The notes beneath the pieces are model-generated. The model had not been told where the DNA came from. It ran no database searches and was given only the letters and a program-made list of their open reading frames with translations. Below are positions 1 to 10,461 of a DNA stretch of 64,000 nucleotides, piece after piece. A program made the position numbers and the translations under genes. This DNA is from Pseudomonas farris. Its GTDB lineage: Bacteria > Pseudomonadota > Gammaproteobacteria > Pseudomonadales > Pseudomonadaceae. The stretch is from positions 558,001-622,000 of the forward strand of contig NZ_JAHSTV010000002.1 in assembly GCF_019145235.1 (NCBI RefSeq), written 5' to 3'. Every line of letters starts with the position of its first letter. Position 1 is the first letter of the stretch.

Positions 1-1359
1 CCCGCCGTGCTCGAACTGATCGGCAATACGCCGCTGGTACGCGTCAGCCGCTTCGATACCGGCCCGTGCACACTGTTTCTCAAACTCGAATCGCAGAACC
101 CCGGAGGCTCGATCAAGGATCGCATCGGCCTGGCAATGATCGACGCCGCCGAGCGCGATGGGCGCCTGCGCCCCGGCGGCACCATCGTTGAGGCCACCGC
201 TGGCAATACCGGTCTGGGCCTGGCCCTGGTCGGCCGGGCCAAGGGTTATCGGGTGGTGTTGGTGGTGCCGGACAAGATGTCCACCGAGAAAGTCCTGCAC
301 CTCAAGGCGATGGGCGCTGAAGTGCACATCACTCGCTCCGATGTCGGCAAAGGCCATCCCGATTATTACCAGGACGTCGCTGCGCGGTTGGCACAGGAAA
401 TTCCCGACGCCTTCTTCGCCGATCAATTCAACAACCCGGCCAACCCGCTGGCGCACGAGTGCAGTACCGCCCCGGAAATCTGGGCGCAGACTCAGCATGA
501 TGTGGATGCCATCGTTGTCGGCGTCGGCTCGGCCGGCACGTTGACGGGGCTGACCCGTTTCTTTCAGCGCGTACAACCGAATCTGGAAATGGTGCTGGCC
601 GACCCGGTCGGCTCGGTGATGGCCGAATACAGCCGCAGCGGCACCTTGGGTACGCCCGGTTCCTGGGCGGTGGAGGGCATTGGCGAAGACTTCATTCCGT
701 CGATTGCCGACCTGTCCAGCGTGCGTAAGGCCTATTCGATCAGCGACGAGGAAAGCTTCGATCATGCCCGCCAATTGCTGCGCGCCGAAGGCATTCTCGG
801 CGGCTCCTCGACCGGCACATTACTGGCGGCGGCACTGCGTTACTGCCGCGAACAAACCGAGCCGAAGCGGGTGGTCAGTTTCGTCTGCGACACCGGCACC
901 CGCTACCTGTCGAAGGTCTATAACGACCAGTGGATGAATGATCAGGGGCTGCTTGCGCGCAAGCGCTACGGTGATTTGCGAGACCTGATCGCGCGGCGCT
1001 TCGAGGATGGCCGGGTGGTCAGCGTGGGGCCGGACGACACTTTGCTCACCGCTTTCCAGCGCATGCGCCTGGCGGATGTGTCACAACTGCCGGTGCTGGT
1101 GGGCGGGCAGCGGCTGGTCGGCGTAATCGATGAGTCGGACATTCTGCTTGGCGTGCACGAAGACGCTTCGCACTTCCGAATGCCGGTGAGCAGTGCGATG
1201 ACTGACAAGCTGGAAATCCTGCCGCCCGGCGCCAGTCTGGCCGAACTGGAGGCGAAGCTCGACCGTGGATTGGTGGCGATGATCGCCGACGACTCGGGTT
1301 TCCATGGGCTGATTACCCGCGTCGACATGCTCAATTACCTGCGGAGATCCCTTGCATGA
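1..1359 (+). CDS. Cystathionine beta-synthase, 5' end outside window
   Basis: PLP enzyme that condenses serine with homocysteine to cystathionine, the first step of reverse transsulfuration. The open frame runs into base 1 without a stop, and the first codons (Pro-Ala-Val-Leu-Glu-Leu-Ile-Gly) match the interior of the family N-terminus. The true start is therefore probably a few codons upstream, and the GTG at 7 is not preferred. The PLP lysine is in GGSIKDR (codon 39 from base 1) and the phosphate-binding loop is TAGNTG. A pair of CBS domains fills the last ~115 residues, which separates it from plain CysK/CysM. There is no N-terminal heme domain, as usual for bacterial forms. The stop overlaps the start of the next gene by 4 bases (ATGA), so the two are translationally coupled. 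Confidence 0.92.
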   Translation, partial: PAVLELIGNTPLVRVSRFDTGPCTLFLKLESQNPGGSIKDRIGLAMIDAAERDGRLRPGGTIVEATAGNTGLGLALVGRAKGYRVVLVVPDKMSTEKVLHLKAMGAEVHITRSDVGKGHPDYYQDVAARLAQEIPDAFFADQFNNPANPLAHECSTAPEIWAQTQHDVDAIVVGVGSAGTLTGLTRFFQRVQPNLEMVLADPVGSVMAEYSRSGTLGTPGSWAVEGIGEDFIPSIADLSSVRKAYSISDEESFDHARQLLRAEGILGGSSTGTLLAAALRYCREQTEPKRVVSFVCDTGTRYLSKVYNDQWMNDQGLLARKRYGDLRDLIARRFEDGRVVSVGPDDTLLTAFQRMRLADVSQLPVLVGGQRLVGVIDESDILLGVHEDASHFRMPVSSAMTDKLEILPPGASLAELEAKLDRGLVAMIADDSGFHGLITRVDMLNYLRRSLA

Positions 1360-2537
1360 GTCAGCACGATGAAACCGCCAAGCCACGTGCCTTCGCCACC
1401 CGTGTGATTCATGCCGGACAGACGCCGGACCCGTCCACCGGGGCGCTGATGCCGCCGATTTACGCCAACTCCACCTATCTGCAACAGAGCCCTGGTGTGC
1501 ACAAGGGTTTCGACTACGGGCGTTCGCACAATCCGACGCGCTTTGCGCTGGAGCGTTGTGTGGCGGACCTCGAGGGCGGTACTCGGGCCTTCGCCTTCGC
1601 TTCCGGGCTGGCGGCGATCGCCAATGTGCTCGAGCTGCTCGATGCTGGCGCCCACATCGTCTCTGGTAATGACTTGTACGGCGGTACATTCCGGCTGTTC
1701 GACAAGGTGCGCCAGCGCAGTGCCGGGCATCGTTTCAGCTTCGTCGATCTGACAGACCTGACGGCATTCGAAGCGGCGCTTCAGGATGACACGCGGATGG
1801 TCTGGGTCGAGACGCCGAGCAATCCTTTGCTGAGTCTCACTGACCTCGCCGCCGTCGCGCGCACCTGTCGCGAGCGAGGCATCATTTGTGTGGCCGACAA
1901 CACTTTCGCCAGCCCGTGGATACAGCGTCCGCTGGAGCTTGGTTTCGATATCGTGCTGCACTCGACGACCAAGTACCTGAACGGTCACTCCGACGTGATC
2001 GGCGGCATCGCGGTGGTCGGGCAGAACACTGAATTGGCCGAACGCCTGGGTTTCCTGCAGAACGCAGTGGGGGCTATTGCCGGACCGTTCGACGCTTTTC
2101 TCACATTGCGCGGGGTGAAGACCCTGGCGCTTCGCATGGAACGTCACTGCAGCAACGCGCTGGAGCTGGCGCAATGGCTGGAGCGTCAGCCACAGGTGGC
2201 GCGCGTTTACTATCCGGGCCTGCCGTCACATCCACAGCACGAACTGGCGCGGCGGCAGATGCGCGGATTCGGCGGGATGATTTCCCTCGACCTGAACAGC
2301 GACCTGGCTGGCGCCAAGCGTTTCCTCGAGAGTGTGCGGATCTTCGCCCTGGCCGAGAGCCTGGGCGGGGTGGAAAGCCTGATTGAGCATCCGGCGATCA
2401 TGACCCATGCCAGCATTCCCGTCGAAACTCGCGCGCAGCTGGGCATTGGCGATGCGCTGGTACGTTTGTCAGTGGGGGTCGAGGATGTCGAAGACCTGCG
2501 CGCCGATCTGGCACAGGCCCTGATGCAGATCAGTTAA
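1356..2537 (+). CDS. Cystathionine gamma-lyase-type PLP enzyme
   Basis: Cys/Met-metabolism PLP enzyme of 393 residues. Given the cystathionine beta-synthase immediately upstream, it most likely cleaves cystathionine to cysteine, 2-oxobutyrate and ammonia. The PLP lysine is K206 in [15 protein letters not shown], and the N-terminal YGRSHNPTR and the SGLAAI segment are family hallmarks. The length is typical (380-400). The family is hard to split by sequence: cystathionine gamma-synthase (MetB) or methionine gamma-lyase remain possible, but the 4-base overlap with a CBS gene favours gamma-lyase. A REP doublet lies directly downstream and probably forms the transcript's 3' end. Confidence 0.88.
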   Translation: MSQHDETAKPRAFATRVIHAGQTPDPSTGALMPPIYANSTYLQQSPGVHKGFDYGRSHNPTRFALERCVADLEGGTRAFAFASGLAAIANVLELLDAGAHIVSGNDLYGGTFRLFDKVRQRSAGHRFSFVDLTDLTAFEAALQDDTRMVWVETPSNPLLSLTDLAAVARTCRERGIICVADNTFASPWIQRPLELGFDIVLHSTTKYLNGHSDVIGGIAVVGQNTELAERLGFLQNAVGAIAGPFDAFLTLRGVKTLALRMERHCSNALELAQWLERQPQVARVYYPGLPSHPQHELARRQMRGFGGMISLDLNSDLAGAKRFLESVRIFALAESLGGVESLIEHPAIMTHASIPVETRAQLGIGDALVRLSVGVEDVEDLRADLAQALMQIS

Positions 2538-2548
2538 ACCCAATCGAT

Positions 2549-2637
2549 GTGGGAGCGGGCTTGCTCGCGAAGAGGGAGTGTCAGTAAGCATTAATGTTGC
2601 CTGACACACTACATTCGCGAGCAAGCCCGCTCCCACA
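2549..2637. repeat. REP doublet (REPIN)
   Basis: Two inverted copies of the REP core GGGAGCGGGCTTGCTCGCG flank a ~45-base centre, which itself contains the inverted pair GTGTCAG (2578-2584) and CTGACAC (2601-2607). The whole unit can fold into one long hairpin. It lies between the convergent cystathionine lyase and DUF1652 genes. Confidence 0.93.
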
Positions 2638-2658
2638 GGTTTTGTGAAACGCTGACCG

Positions 2659-2934
2659 TCAGGCATAACTTCTGAGGGCCTGCGGTGGAATGAACGTCTC
2701 CAGCTCATCTTCAACAGCTTCGATAATTCGTTCTACATCTGCTGCATTCATGACCGTTGCGCAAGGAATGCCGGCAATGGCGATCATGGTTTCGCCACTG
2801 GCGCGATCGAACAGCCGCGCAACCATACTGCCCGGTGCATCCATGGTGGCTTCGAAACCCATGGGATGAAAATGCCAGCGCATCAGCTGGCAGGCATTTG
2901 GAAAAGTGACTTTGCTGAAGGACCCTTTATTCAT
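2659..2934 (-). CDS. DUF1652 family protein
   Basis: Small cytosolic protein of 91 residues with no signal peptide or membrane segment. The layout resembles the Pseudomonas DUF1652 family: an N-terminal CQLMRWHFHP stretch, a central MVARLFDRASGETMIAIAGI segment and a C-terminal acidic helix (DVERIIEAVEDELE). The function of the family is unknown. The start is supported by an AAGGTGG ribosome site about 8 bases upstream. It is convergent with the cystathionine lyase gene. The family assignment rests on recalled pattern, not on a search. Confidence 0.75.
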   Translation of the reverse strand: MNKGSFSKVTFPNACQLMRWHFHPMGFEATMDAPGSMVARLFDRASGETMIAIAGIPCATVMNAADVERIIEAVEDELETFIPPQALRSYA

Positions 2935-3247
2935 GTGTTGCCCACCTTATTCATCGAGCGCTTCCTTTAGCTCATGTTAGGAGGGAAGAACCTTCAATGG
3001 CTCAACCGGTGACTGTCTTTAAAAGTAGCATCCAGATGTGAAAATCATGTGGATTTTTTCAGTCCGTTTGGCGATTGGTTGATTTTTTTTTGATGCAGAT
3101 CACGAGACACGGTTTTTTCGACCCGAGGCCTATATGGCCGGGGGTATTCCTCGGGGGCCAAAGCTTCTTGCGTGCACGCGCGCAAGACAATCTCTGAACC
3201 CACGCATTAGGATCGACGCTATCGAAGTTTGAATGGCGGAGTCTTGC
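2935..3247. other. Intergenic, divergent promoter region
   Basis: About 310 bases between the divergent DUF1652 and FAD-oxidoreductase genes. I see T-rich runs around 3055-3120. There is also an inverted repeat CTTGCG (3167-3172) / CGCAAG (3181-3186) with an 8-base spacer, a plausible operator or hairpin for the FAD gene. No small gene with a convincing ribosome site was found. Confidence 0.5.
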
Positions 3248-4654
3248 ATGTCAGCGTGGCGCACGATCAGTTTGTGGATGGACCAACTCGACGAGCCATT
3301 GCTGGCGCGCCCGGCGCTGGAGCAGGATCTGGACGTCGACGTGGCCATCATTGGCGCCGGGTACACCGGGCTCTGGACCGCGTACTACCTCAAGCGCCTG
3401 GCGCCAGGGCTGAATATTGCCATCGTCGAAGCAAACATCGCGGGTTTTGGTGCGTCGGGCCGTAATGGCGGCTGGTTGATGGGTAATCTACTGGGCGAAG
3501 ATCGCTTGCTTGCCGATTTACCGGCCGAACAGCGCCGCGCCTCTTTCGAGCTGCTGCACGGCATCCCCGATGAAGTAGAGATTGTCCTCGAACGAGAAGG
3601 CATCGACTGCGATTATCGCAAAGGCGGAGTGCTTTATTGTGCTGCGCGTTATCCCGAGCAGGAAGCCAGCCTGCGCCATTATCTGAACACGCTCTACCGC
3701 CAAGGGCTGACCGAAAGCGACTACCGTTGGCTCAGTCCCGGGCAATTGGCGCAACAGATCAGAATTGCCAAACCTTATGGCGGTATCTATGCACCGCACG
3801 TCGCGACCATTCACCCGGCAAAGTTGGTCCGAGGTCTGGCGCGTACGGTGGAGCGCATGGGGGTCAACATCTATGAGAACAGCCCGGTCTCTCAATGGCA
3901 GTCGGGCAGTTTGCGTACGGCCAAGGCTCAGGTTCGCAGCCGCTGGATCGTGCCGGCGGTAGAAGGGTATGCGACCACATTGCCACCGTTGGACCGTTAT
4001 CAGTTGCCGGTCCAGAGTTTGCTGGTGGCGACCGAACCACTGTCCACCGTGACTTGGGACGAAATCGGTCTCAGCCACGGTCAGGCCTTCAGTGAAAGCA
4101 GCCGACAAGTCACCTATGGCCAGCGCACGGCGGATAACCGCTTGGTATTTGGTGCCCGTGGTGGCTATCAATTTGCTGGCAAGTTGCGCCATGACTTCGA
4201 CTTGACCACCAACGAAATAGAGTTGCGGCGCTACCTGTTCGGCGAACTCTTCCCGCAGCTCAAGAACGTACGAATCACCCATGCCTGGGGCGGCAACCTG
4301 GGCATGTCCCGGCGCTTCAAGCCGCACATGCTCTGCGATCAGGCCAGCGGCATCGCCTTGTCTGGCGGTTATGGCGGGGAGGGGGTCGGTGCCAGCAACC
4401 TCGGCGGGCGAACCTTGGCCGACCTGATTCTTCAGCGTGACACCGACTTGGTCCGCCAACCGTGGGTCATTCCTCAGGGCGGTCTCGACGCGCTCAAGGC
4501 CTGGGAACCCGAGCCCTGCCGCTGGTTGGGCTACAACGCGATCATCCGCAGCTTCGTCCACGAAGACCAGACCCTGGCCAACCCGGCTACCGCGCCCTGG
4601 CGTCGCAAACTGGCCAGTCGGGTCGCGGGGTTCATGGAGGGTTTCATGCACTAA
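3248..4654 (+). CDS. FAD-dependent amine oxidoreductase (DAO family)
   Basis: DAO-superfamily flavoenzyme of 468 residues, related to the gamma-glutamylputrescine oxidoreductase group. It probably oxidises a secondary or primary amine of a small metabolite in the cytosol. An N-terminal Rossmann dinucleotide motif (VAIIGAGYTGLWTAYYL) is followed by the GASGRNGGW motif typical of this group, and the C-terminal GGYGGEGVG segment fits the FAD-contacting end. I chose the ATG at 3248 because GGAG sits 8 bases upstream; an in-frame ATG at 3233 would add five residues without a good ribosome site. There is no operon partner; the gene stands alone before the protease locus. Substrate unknown. Confidence 0.85.
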   Translation: MSAWRTISLWMDQLDEPLLARPALEQDLDVDVAIIGAGYTGLWTAYYLKRLAPGLNIAIVEANIAGFGASGRNGGWLMGNLLGEDRLLADLPAEQRRASFELLHGIPDEVEIVLEREGIDCDYRKGGVLYCAARYPEQEASLRHYLNTLYRQGLTESDYRWLSPGQLAQQIRIAKPYGGIYAPHVATIHPAKLVRGLARTVERMGVNIYENSPVSQWQSGSLRTAKAQVRSRWIVPAVEGYATTLPPLDRYQLPVQSLLVATEPLSTVTWDEIGLSHGQAFSESSRQVTYGQRTADNRLVFGARGGYQFAGKLRHDFDLTTNEIELRRYLFGELFPQLKNVRITHAWGGNLGMSRRFKPHMLCDQASGIALSGGYGGEGVGASNLGGRTLADLILQRDTDLVRQPWVIPQGGLDALKAWEPEPCRWLGYNAIIRSFVHEDQTLANPATAPWRRKLASRVAGFMEGFMH

Positions 4655-4727
4655 ACGGCGACGCTCTGATTTGCCAGCCCGTGCGCAAGACCTGCGTTTT
4701 GATTTTTTGATCCTCTGATTGCGCGTT

Positions 4728-4753
4728 GCGCCCCCCATCGACGGGGGGGGCGC
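4728..4753. terminator. GC hairpin after FAD oxidoreductase gene
   Basis: GCGCCCCCC / GGGGGGGCGC hairpin with a six-base loop, about 75 bases past the stop of the FAD oxidoreductase gene. No T-run follows on the plus strand, so intrinsic termination is uncertain; it may act as a 3' stabiliser. Confidence 0.45.
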
Positions 4754-4927
4754 TTCGCTCAACCGTCCCGAACCTGAAGCGCAGAGATAGACTTGCCCAC
4801 CAGTATCGCAACTAACTGATTATTTAATTTATTTGATAGCAATACACTGGCACTTATATTGATAAATCCGGAAAACGAGAACTAGTCTACAGAAAACAAC
4901 TTACCCATATTTAATATTTAAATATCA

Positions 4928-4942
4928 GATTGTCGGACAATC
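4928..4942. promoter_or_regulatory. Perfect palindrome upstream of aprA
   Basis: GATTGTC-G-GACAATC, a perfect 7-base inverted repeat around one base, about 220 bases before the aprA start. It shares its half-site TTGTC/GACAA with the element at 5114-5129. Possible repressor or activator site; the binding protein is unknown. Confidence 0.35.
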
Positions 4943-5019
4943 CGGCTAAAAACCTTCAACTACAAACTATATTTCGATAGCACACGCACTGTTTACTGGA
5001 GTTCGCCGGAACAGATCAA

Positions 5020-5031
5020 TTTGACGTCAAA
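5020..5031. promoter_or_regulatory. TTTGACGTCAAA palindrome upstream of aprA
   Basis: A 12-base perfect palindrome, TTTGACGTCAAA, about 135 bases before the aprA start codon in the AT-rich region. Candidate operator only. Confidence 0.3.
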
Positions 5032-5049
5032 AAAAATGTAGACGTTTGA

Positions 5050-6621
<1,572 letters not shown>

Positions 6622-6634
6622 TTCAAGGCAAAAG

Positions 6635-6661
6635 GAGGGCGGCGCTTGAGGCGCCGCTCTC
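6635..6661. terminator. Strong hairpin between aprA and aprI
   Basis: GAGGGCGGCGC and GCGCCGCTCTC form an 11-base-pair stem around a five-base loop (TTGAG), 14 bases after the aprA stop. No T-run follows, so it may be a partial terminator or a 3' stabiliser that keeps AprA in excess over the downstream products. Confidence 0.6.
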
Positions 6662-6717
6662 TGTCCCTTGAACGGTAGGTGCTATGAGTAAGGCTATAAC
6701 CATGAGTAAAACGCCCT

Positions 6718-7140
6718 ATGATTCAGAACGCTTTTACCTACAAAGCAACCGCGTGGCTGTTGGCGACGCTGATGATGTTTCTTGGAGATGTAGCCATGGC
6801 TCGCAGTCTTAAATTAGCCGACCCGTCGGAACTCGCGGGGAAATGGCAGGCCACCTTGAACGCCGCGCAAGACTCGCCCGAGTCCCAGGCGCTGCAGGAC
6901 AAACCGTCGAATGTTTGCTCGATCGAGCTCAAATTGAACCAGACCCTGGGTGAGGGGGCCGAGTGCCTCGGTGCCTGGCTGAACGAGTCGGCGATTGGCT
7001 GGTTCCCGGAACCGGATGGCATTGCTGTGACCGGTAAAGAAGGCTCGAAAATTGTGTTTTTCAGCCGACAGCATGAGGGGCTTTATAAAAGCACCTTGAA
7101 GTCAGGTCTGATCATTACGCTCAAGCGCACTGCGCATTAA
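6718..7140 (+). CDS. aprI: Alkaline protease inhibitor AprI
   Basis: Periplasmic proteinaceous inhibitor of AprA (Inh family), 140 residues. An N-terminal signal peptide with a hydrophobic core (WLLATLMMFLGDVAMA) precedes mature SLKLADPSELAGKW. In this family the residues after the signal peptide insert into the protease active site. Two cysteines (SNVCSIEL and GAECLGAW) fit the family disulfide. The ribosome site before ATG 6718 is weak. A short frame begins at 6684 and overlaps this gene, so coupling is possible. The position between aprA and aprDEF is the standard order. Confidence 0.92.
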   Translation: MIQNAFTYKATAWLLATLMMFLGDVAMARSLKLADPSELAGKWQATLNAAQDSPESQALQDKPSNVCSIELKLNQTLGEGAECLGAWLNESAIGWFPEPDGIAVTGKEGSKIVFFSRQHEGLYKSTLKSGLIITLKRTAH

Positions 7141-7175
7141 GTAAGTAATGCCTGCCTGAATAAAAATTATAAGCA

Positions 7176-7229
7176 GCACATCAATAGCCGGAACTCTCTG
7201 AAGAACTCAAAGGGTTGTTATTGATGTGC
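7176..7229. promoter_or_regulatory. 11-base inverted repeat between aprI and aprD
   Basis: GCACATCAATA (7176-7186) and TATTGATGTGC (7219-7229) are perfect inverted copies with a 32-base centre. This is the main structure in the 185-base gap before aprD. It could be a stem-loop in the transcript (attenuator or processing site) or an operator pair. Confidence 0.45.
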
Positions 7230-7325
7230 AAGCGATAGCCGGCAAAAGAATGTCTCGGCCCATGTGCGGACAGTTAATTGGAACCTCGCCAAGTAAGGCG
7301 AGGAATAACACCTCAGGAAAAACCA

Positions 7326-9113
7326 ATGAAGAAGGCGAAGAGCCCGGCCACCGCACCGTTATTCAAGGCACTGGGCGACTATAAAAATATCCTGATCAGC
7401 GTTGGATGTTTCACCGCACTGATTAATGTGCTGATGTTGGTCCCGTCGATTTATATGCTTCAGGTCTATGACCGGGTACTGTCTTCGCAAAACGAAACCA
7501 CACTGGCGATGTTGTCGTTGATGGTGGTCGGGTTTTTCGCTTTTATCGGTCTGCTGGAGATCGTGCGCAGCTTCATTGTCATTCGTATCGGCAGCCAACT
7601 GGAGCGCCGTTTCAACCTGCGGGTGTATCAGGCCGCTTTCGAGCGCAACCTGTTCAAGGGCGAGGGCAACGCCGGGCAATCCTTGGGCGACCTGACCCAT
7701 ATTCGCCAATTCGTCACCGGCCCGGCGCTGTTTGCCTTCTTTGATGCGCCGTGGTTTCCGGTCTATCTGTTTGTGATCTTTCTGTTCAACGTCTGGCTCG
7801 GTGTATTGGCCACCGCAGGTGCGGTACTGCTGATCGGGCTGGCCTGCCTCAACGAGGCGATGACCAAAAAGCCCTTGGGCGAAGCCGCAGGGTTTTCCCA
7901 GAAATCCAGCCAACTGGCCACCAGTCACCTGCATAACGCCGAAACCATCCAGGCCATGGGCATGCTCGGTGTCTTGCGCAAGCGCTGGTTTGGGGTGCAC
8001 TCGCGTTTTCTCGGCTTGCAGAATCAGGCCAGCGACACTGGCGCGGTCATCAGTTCCCTGAGCAAAACCCTGCGCCTGTGCCTGCAATCCCTGGTGCTGG
8101 GGCTGGGCGCCTTGCTGGTGATCAAGGGTGACATGTCCGCCGGGATGATGATCGCCGGTTCGATCCTGATGGGTCGGGTGCTGAGCCCCATCGATCAGTT
8201 GATCGCCGTGTGGAAACAGTGGAGCGGCGCCAAACTCGCTTATCGCCGTCTTGACGCCTTGCTGCAAGCCTATCCACCGACTGAGGAGGCGATGGCGCTG
8301 CCGGCGCCGAAAGGTCAGATCACGTTCGAACAAGTCAGCGCCGGACCGCCAGGGCAAAGGGCAGCGACTTTGCACATGGTCAATTTCAACCTGGGCGCCG
8401 GGGAAGTGCTGGGCGTGCTCGGGGCTTCCGGCTCCGGTAAATCGACCCTGGCCCGGGTGCTGGTCGGCGTCTGGCCGACGTTGGGCGGCACGGTGCGCCT
8501 CGATGGCGCGGACATTCATCGCTGGAACCGCGACGACCTTGGCCCCTATATCGGTTATCTGCCCCAGGACATCGAGCTGTTCAGCGGCAGCATCGCCGAA
8601 AACATCGCCCGATTCCGTGAAGCGGATCCGCAAAAAGTGGTCGAAGCCGCGCAACAGGCCGGCGTTCATGAACTGATCCTGCGCATGCCGCAGGGCTACG
8701 ACACCGTGCTTGGCGAGGACGGCAGCGGCTTGTCCGGTGGCCAGAAGCAACGTGTGGCGCTGGCTCGTGCGTTGTATGGCCACCCAAGCCTGGTGGTGCT
8801 GGATGAACCGAACTCCAACCTCGACACCGTCGGCGAAGCGGCATTGGCCAGCGCCATCGCGCACATGAAGGCCCGGGGCACCAGCGTGATTCTGGTTACC
8901 CATCGTTCTTCGGCGCTGGCACAGGCCGACAAGTTGCTGGTGCTCAACGAAGGTCGCTTGCAGGCCTTCGGCCCAAGCCAGGAGGTGCTGAAGGCGCTTG
9001 CCGGTAATCAGTCAGGCGCTCATGAACAGCCACGTGAAAAAGCCGCGCAAGCACCGGGCGGGCTCAGCATGAGCCGGCAGTATCAGCCCACGACAAGGAA
9101 TTCGGGTGTATGA
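7326..9113 (+). CDS. aprD: Type I secretion ABC transporter AprD
   Basis: Inner-membrane ABC exporter of the type I secretion system, 595 residues. The N-terminal half holds about six hydrophobic segments (for example FTALINVLMLVPSIYMLQVYDRVL). The ATPase has Walker A GASGSGKS (residues 366-373), signature LSGGQKQR (from residue 469) and Walker B LVVLDEPNSNLD. I start at ATG 7326 (MKKAKSPATAPLFKALG), preceded by AGGAAAAACC; an earlier in-frame start at 7278 would add 16 residues of leader-like sequence. It overlaps aprE by 4 bases. Likely cargo is AprA plus the two downstream lipases, all with C-terminal RTX-type signals. Confidence 0.95.
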   Translation: MKKAKSPATAPLFKALGDYKNILISVGCFTALINVLMLVPSIYMLQVYDRVLSSQNETTLAMLSLMVVGFFAFIGLLEIVRSFIVIRIGSQLERRFNLRVYQAAFERNLFKGEGNAGQSLGDLTHIRQFVTGPALFAFFDAPWFPVYLFVIFLFNVWLGVLATAGAVLLIGLACLNEAMTKKPLGEAAGFSQKSSQLATSHLHNAETIQAMGMLGVLRKRWFGVHSRFLGLQNQASDTGAVISSLSKTLRLCLQSLVLGLGALLVIKGDMSAGMMIAGSILMGRVLSPIDQLIAVWKQWSGAKLAYRRLDALLQAYPPTEEAMALPAPKGQITFEQVSAGPPGQRAATLHMVNFNLGAGEVLGVLGASGSGKSTLARVLVGVWPTLGGTVRLDGADIHRWNRDDLGPYIGYLPQDIELFSGSIAENIARFREADPQKVVEAAQQAGVHELILRMPQGYDTVLGEDGSGLSGGQKQRVALARALYGHPSLVVLDEPNSNLDTVGEAALASAIAHMKARGTSVILVTHRSSALAQADKLLVLNEGRLQAFGPSQEVLKALAGNQSGAHEQPREKAAQAPGGLSMSRQYQPTTRNSGV

Positions 9114-10459
9114 GCAGTACACGCATGAACGACGACAGCGAAGCGACGATGGAACACGACTACATCGCCGAACGTCCTGAGCGCGACGCGCGTTTCTTCG
9201 CCCGCATGGGCTGGATTCTGGCGATTGTCGGTGCCGGCAGCTTCTTCACCTGGGCGAGCCTCGCGCCGCTCGATCAAGGCATTCCGGTGCAGGGCACCGT
9301 GGTGGTCTCGGGCAAGCGCAAAGCCGTGCAATCGATGAGCAGCGGCGTGGTCAGCCAGATTCTGGTGCTCGAAGGCCAAGTGGTGAAGCAGGGCCAGCCG
9401 TTGTTTCGCCTGGACCAGACCCAGGTCGCGGCCGACGTGCAATCGCTGCAAGCGCAATACCGCATGGCGTGGGCCAGCCTGGCGCGCTGGCAGAGTGAAC
9501 GGGACAACCTCAAGCAGGTGAATTTCCCCGCCGAGCTGAGCAACGATCCTGACCCGCGTCTGGCCTTGGTACTCGAAGGCCAACGGCAATTGTTCAGCAG
9601 CCGTCGCGAAGCGTTTTTTCGCGAGCAAGCCGCCCTGCGCGCCAACATCGAAGGCGCCAGCGCGCAACTGGCCGGCATGCGCCGCGCGCGCACTGACCTG
9701 ACGGCCCAGGCCAGTTCCCTGCAACAACAGTTGAGCAATCTTCAGCCCTTGGCGGACAACGGCTACATTCCGCGCAACCGCTTGATGGATTACCAGCGTC
9801 AGTTGTCGCAAGTGCAACAACAGCTGGCCGAGAACACCGGCGAAAGCGGCCGCGTGGAGCAGGGCATCCTTGAATCCCGCCTGAAACTGCAACAGCACAG
9901 CGAGGAATACCAGAAGGAAGTCCGCAGCCAACTGGCCGATGCGCAGCTCAAAAGCGTGACCCTGGAAGAGCAATTGACCTCCGCCGGTTTCGACCTGCAA
10001 CACAGCGAAATCATCGCCACCGCCGACGGCATCGCCGTCAACCTTGGGGTTCACACCGAAGGCGCCGTAGTTCGTCAGGGCGACACGCTGCTGGAGATCG
10101 TCCCGCAAGGTACCCGCCTTGAAGTGGAAGGGCACTTGCCGATCAACCTGATCGACAAGGTCGGCACGCACTTGCCGGTGGACATTCTGTTCACCGCGTT
10201 CAACCAGAGCCGTACCCCGCGAGTCCCCGGCGAAGTCAGCCTGATCTCCGCCGACCAGATGGTCGATGAAAAAACCGGTGTGCCGTACTACGTGCTGCGC
10301 AGCAGCGTCAGTGACCAGGCCATGGAAAAACTCAACGGTCTGGTGATCAAACCCGGCATGCCGGCAGAAATGTTCGTGCGTACCGGTGAACGTTCACTCC
10401 TCAACTATTTGTTCAAACCGCTGCTCGACCGGGCAGGCTCCGCGTTGACCGAGGAATAA
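9110..10459 (+). CDS. aprE: Type I secretion membrane fusion protein AprE
   Basis: HlyD-family adaptor of 449 residues that bridges AprD and AprF across the periplasm. A cytosolic N-terminus of ~35 residues precedes one membrane segment (MGWILAIVGAGSFFTWASLAPLD). A lipoyl-like half-motif (GVVSQILVLEGQVVKQGQPLF), a long Gln/Leu-rich coiled coil (about residues 105-300) and the second beta half follow. It is coupled to aprD by an ATGA overlap, and aprF starts 2 bases after its stop. Confidence 0.95.
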   Translation: MSSTRMNDDSEATMEHDYIAERPERDARFFARMGWILAIVGAGSFFTWASLAPLDQGIPVQGTVVVSGKRKAVQSMSSGVVSQILVLEGQVVKQGQPLFRLDQTQVAADVQSLQAQYRMAWASLARWQSERDNLKQVNFPAELSNDPDPRLALVLEGQRQLFSSRREAFFREQAALRANIEGASAQLAGMRRARTDLTAQASSLQQQLSNLQPLADNGYIPRNRLMDYQRQLSQVQQQLAENTGESGRVEQGILESRLKLQQHSEEYQKEVRSQLADAQLKSVTLEEQLTSAGFDLQHSEIIATADGIAVNLGVHTEGAVVRQGDTLLEIVPQGTRLEVEGHLPINLIDKVGTHLPVDILFTAFNQSRTPRVPGEVSLISADQMVDEKTGVPYYVLRSSVSDQAMEKLNGLVIKPGMPAEMFVRTGERSLLNYLFKPLLDRAGSALTEE

Positions 10460-10461
10460 GG

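Noticed and set aside
3040..3110. CRP/Vfr-type site in the region upstream of the FAD oxidoreductase
   Set aside because: TGTGA and TCAC half-sites occur but not with the required spacing or symmetry.
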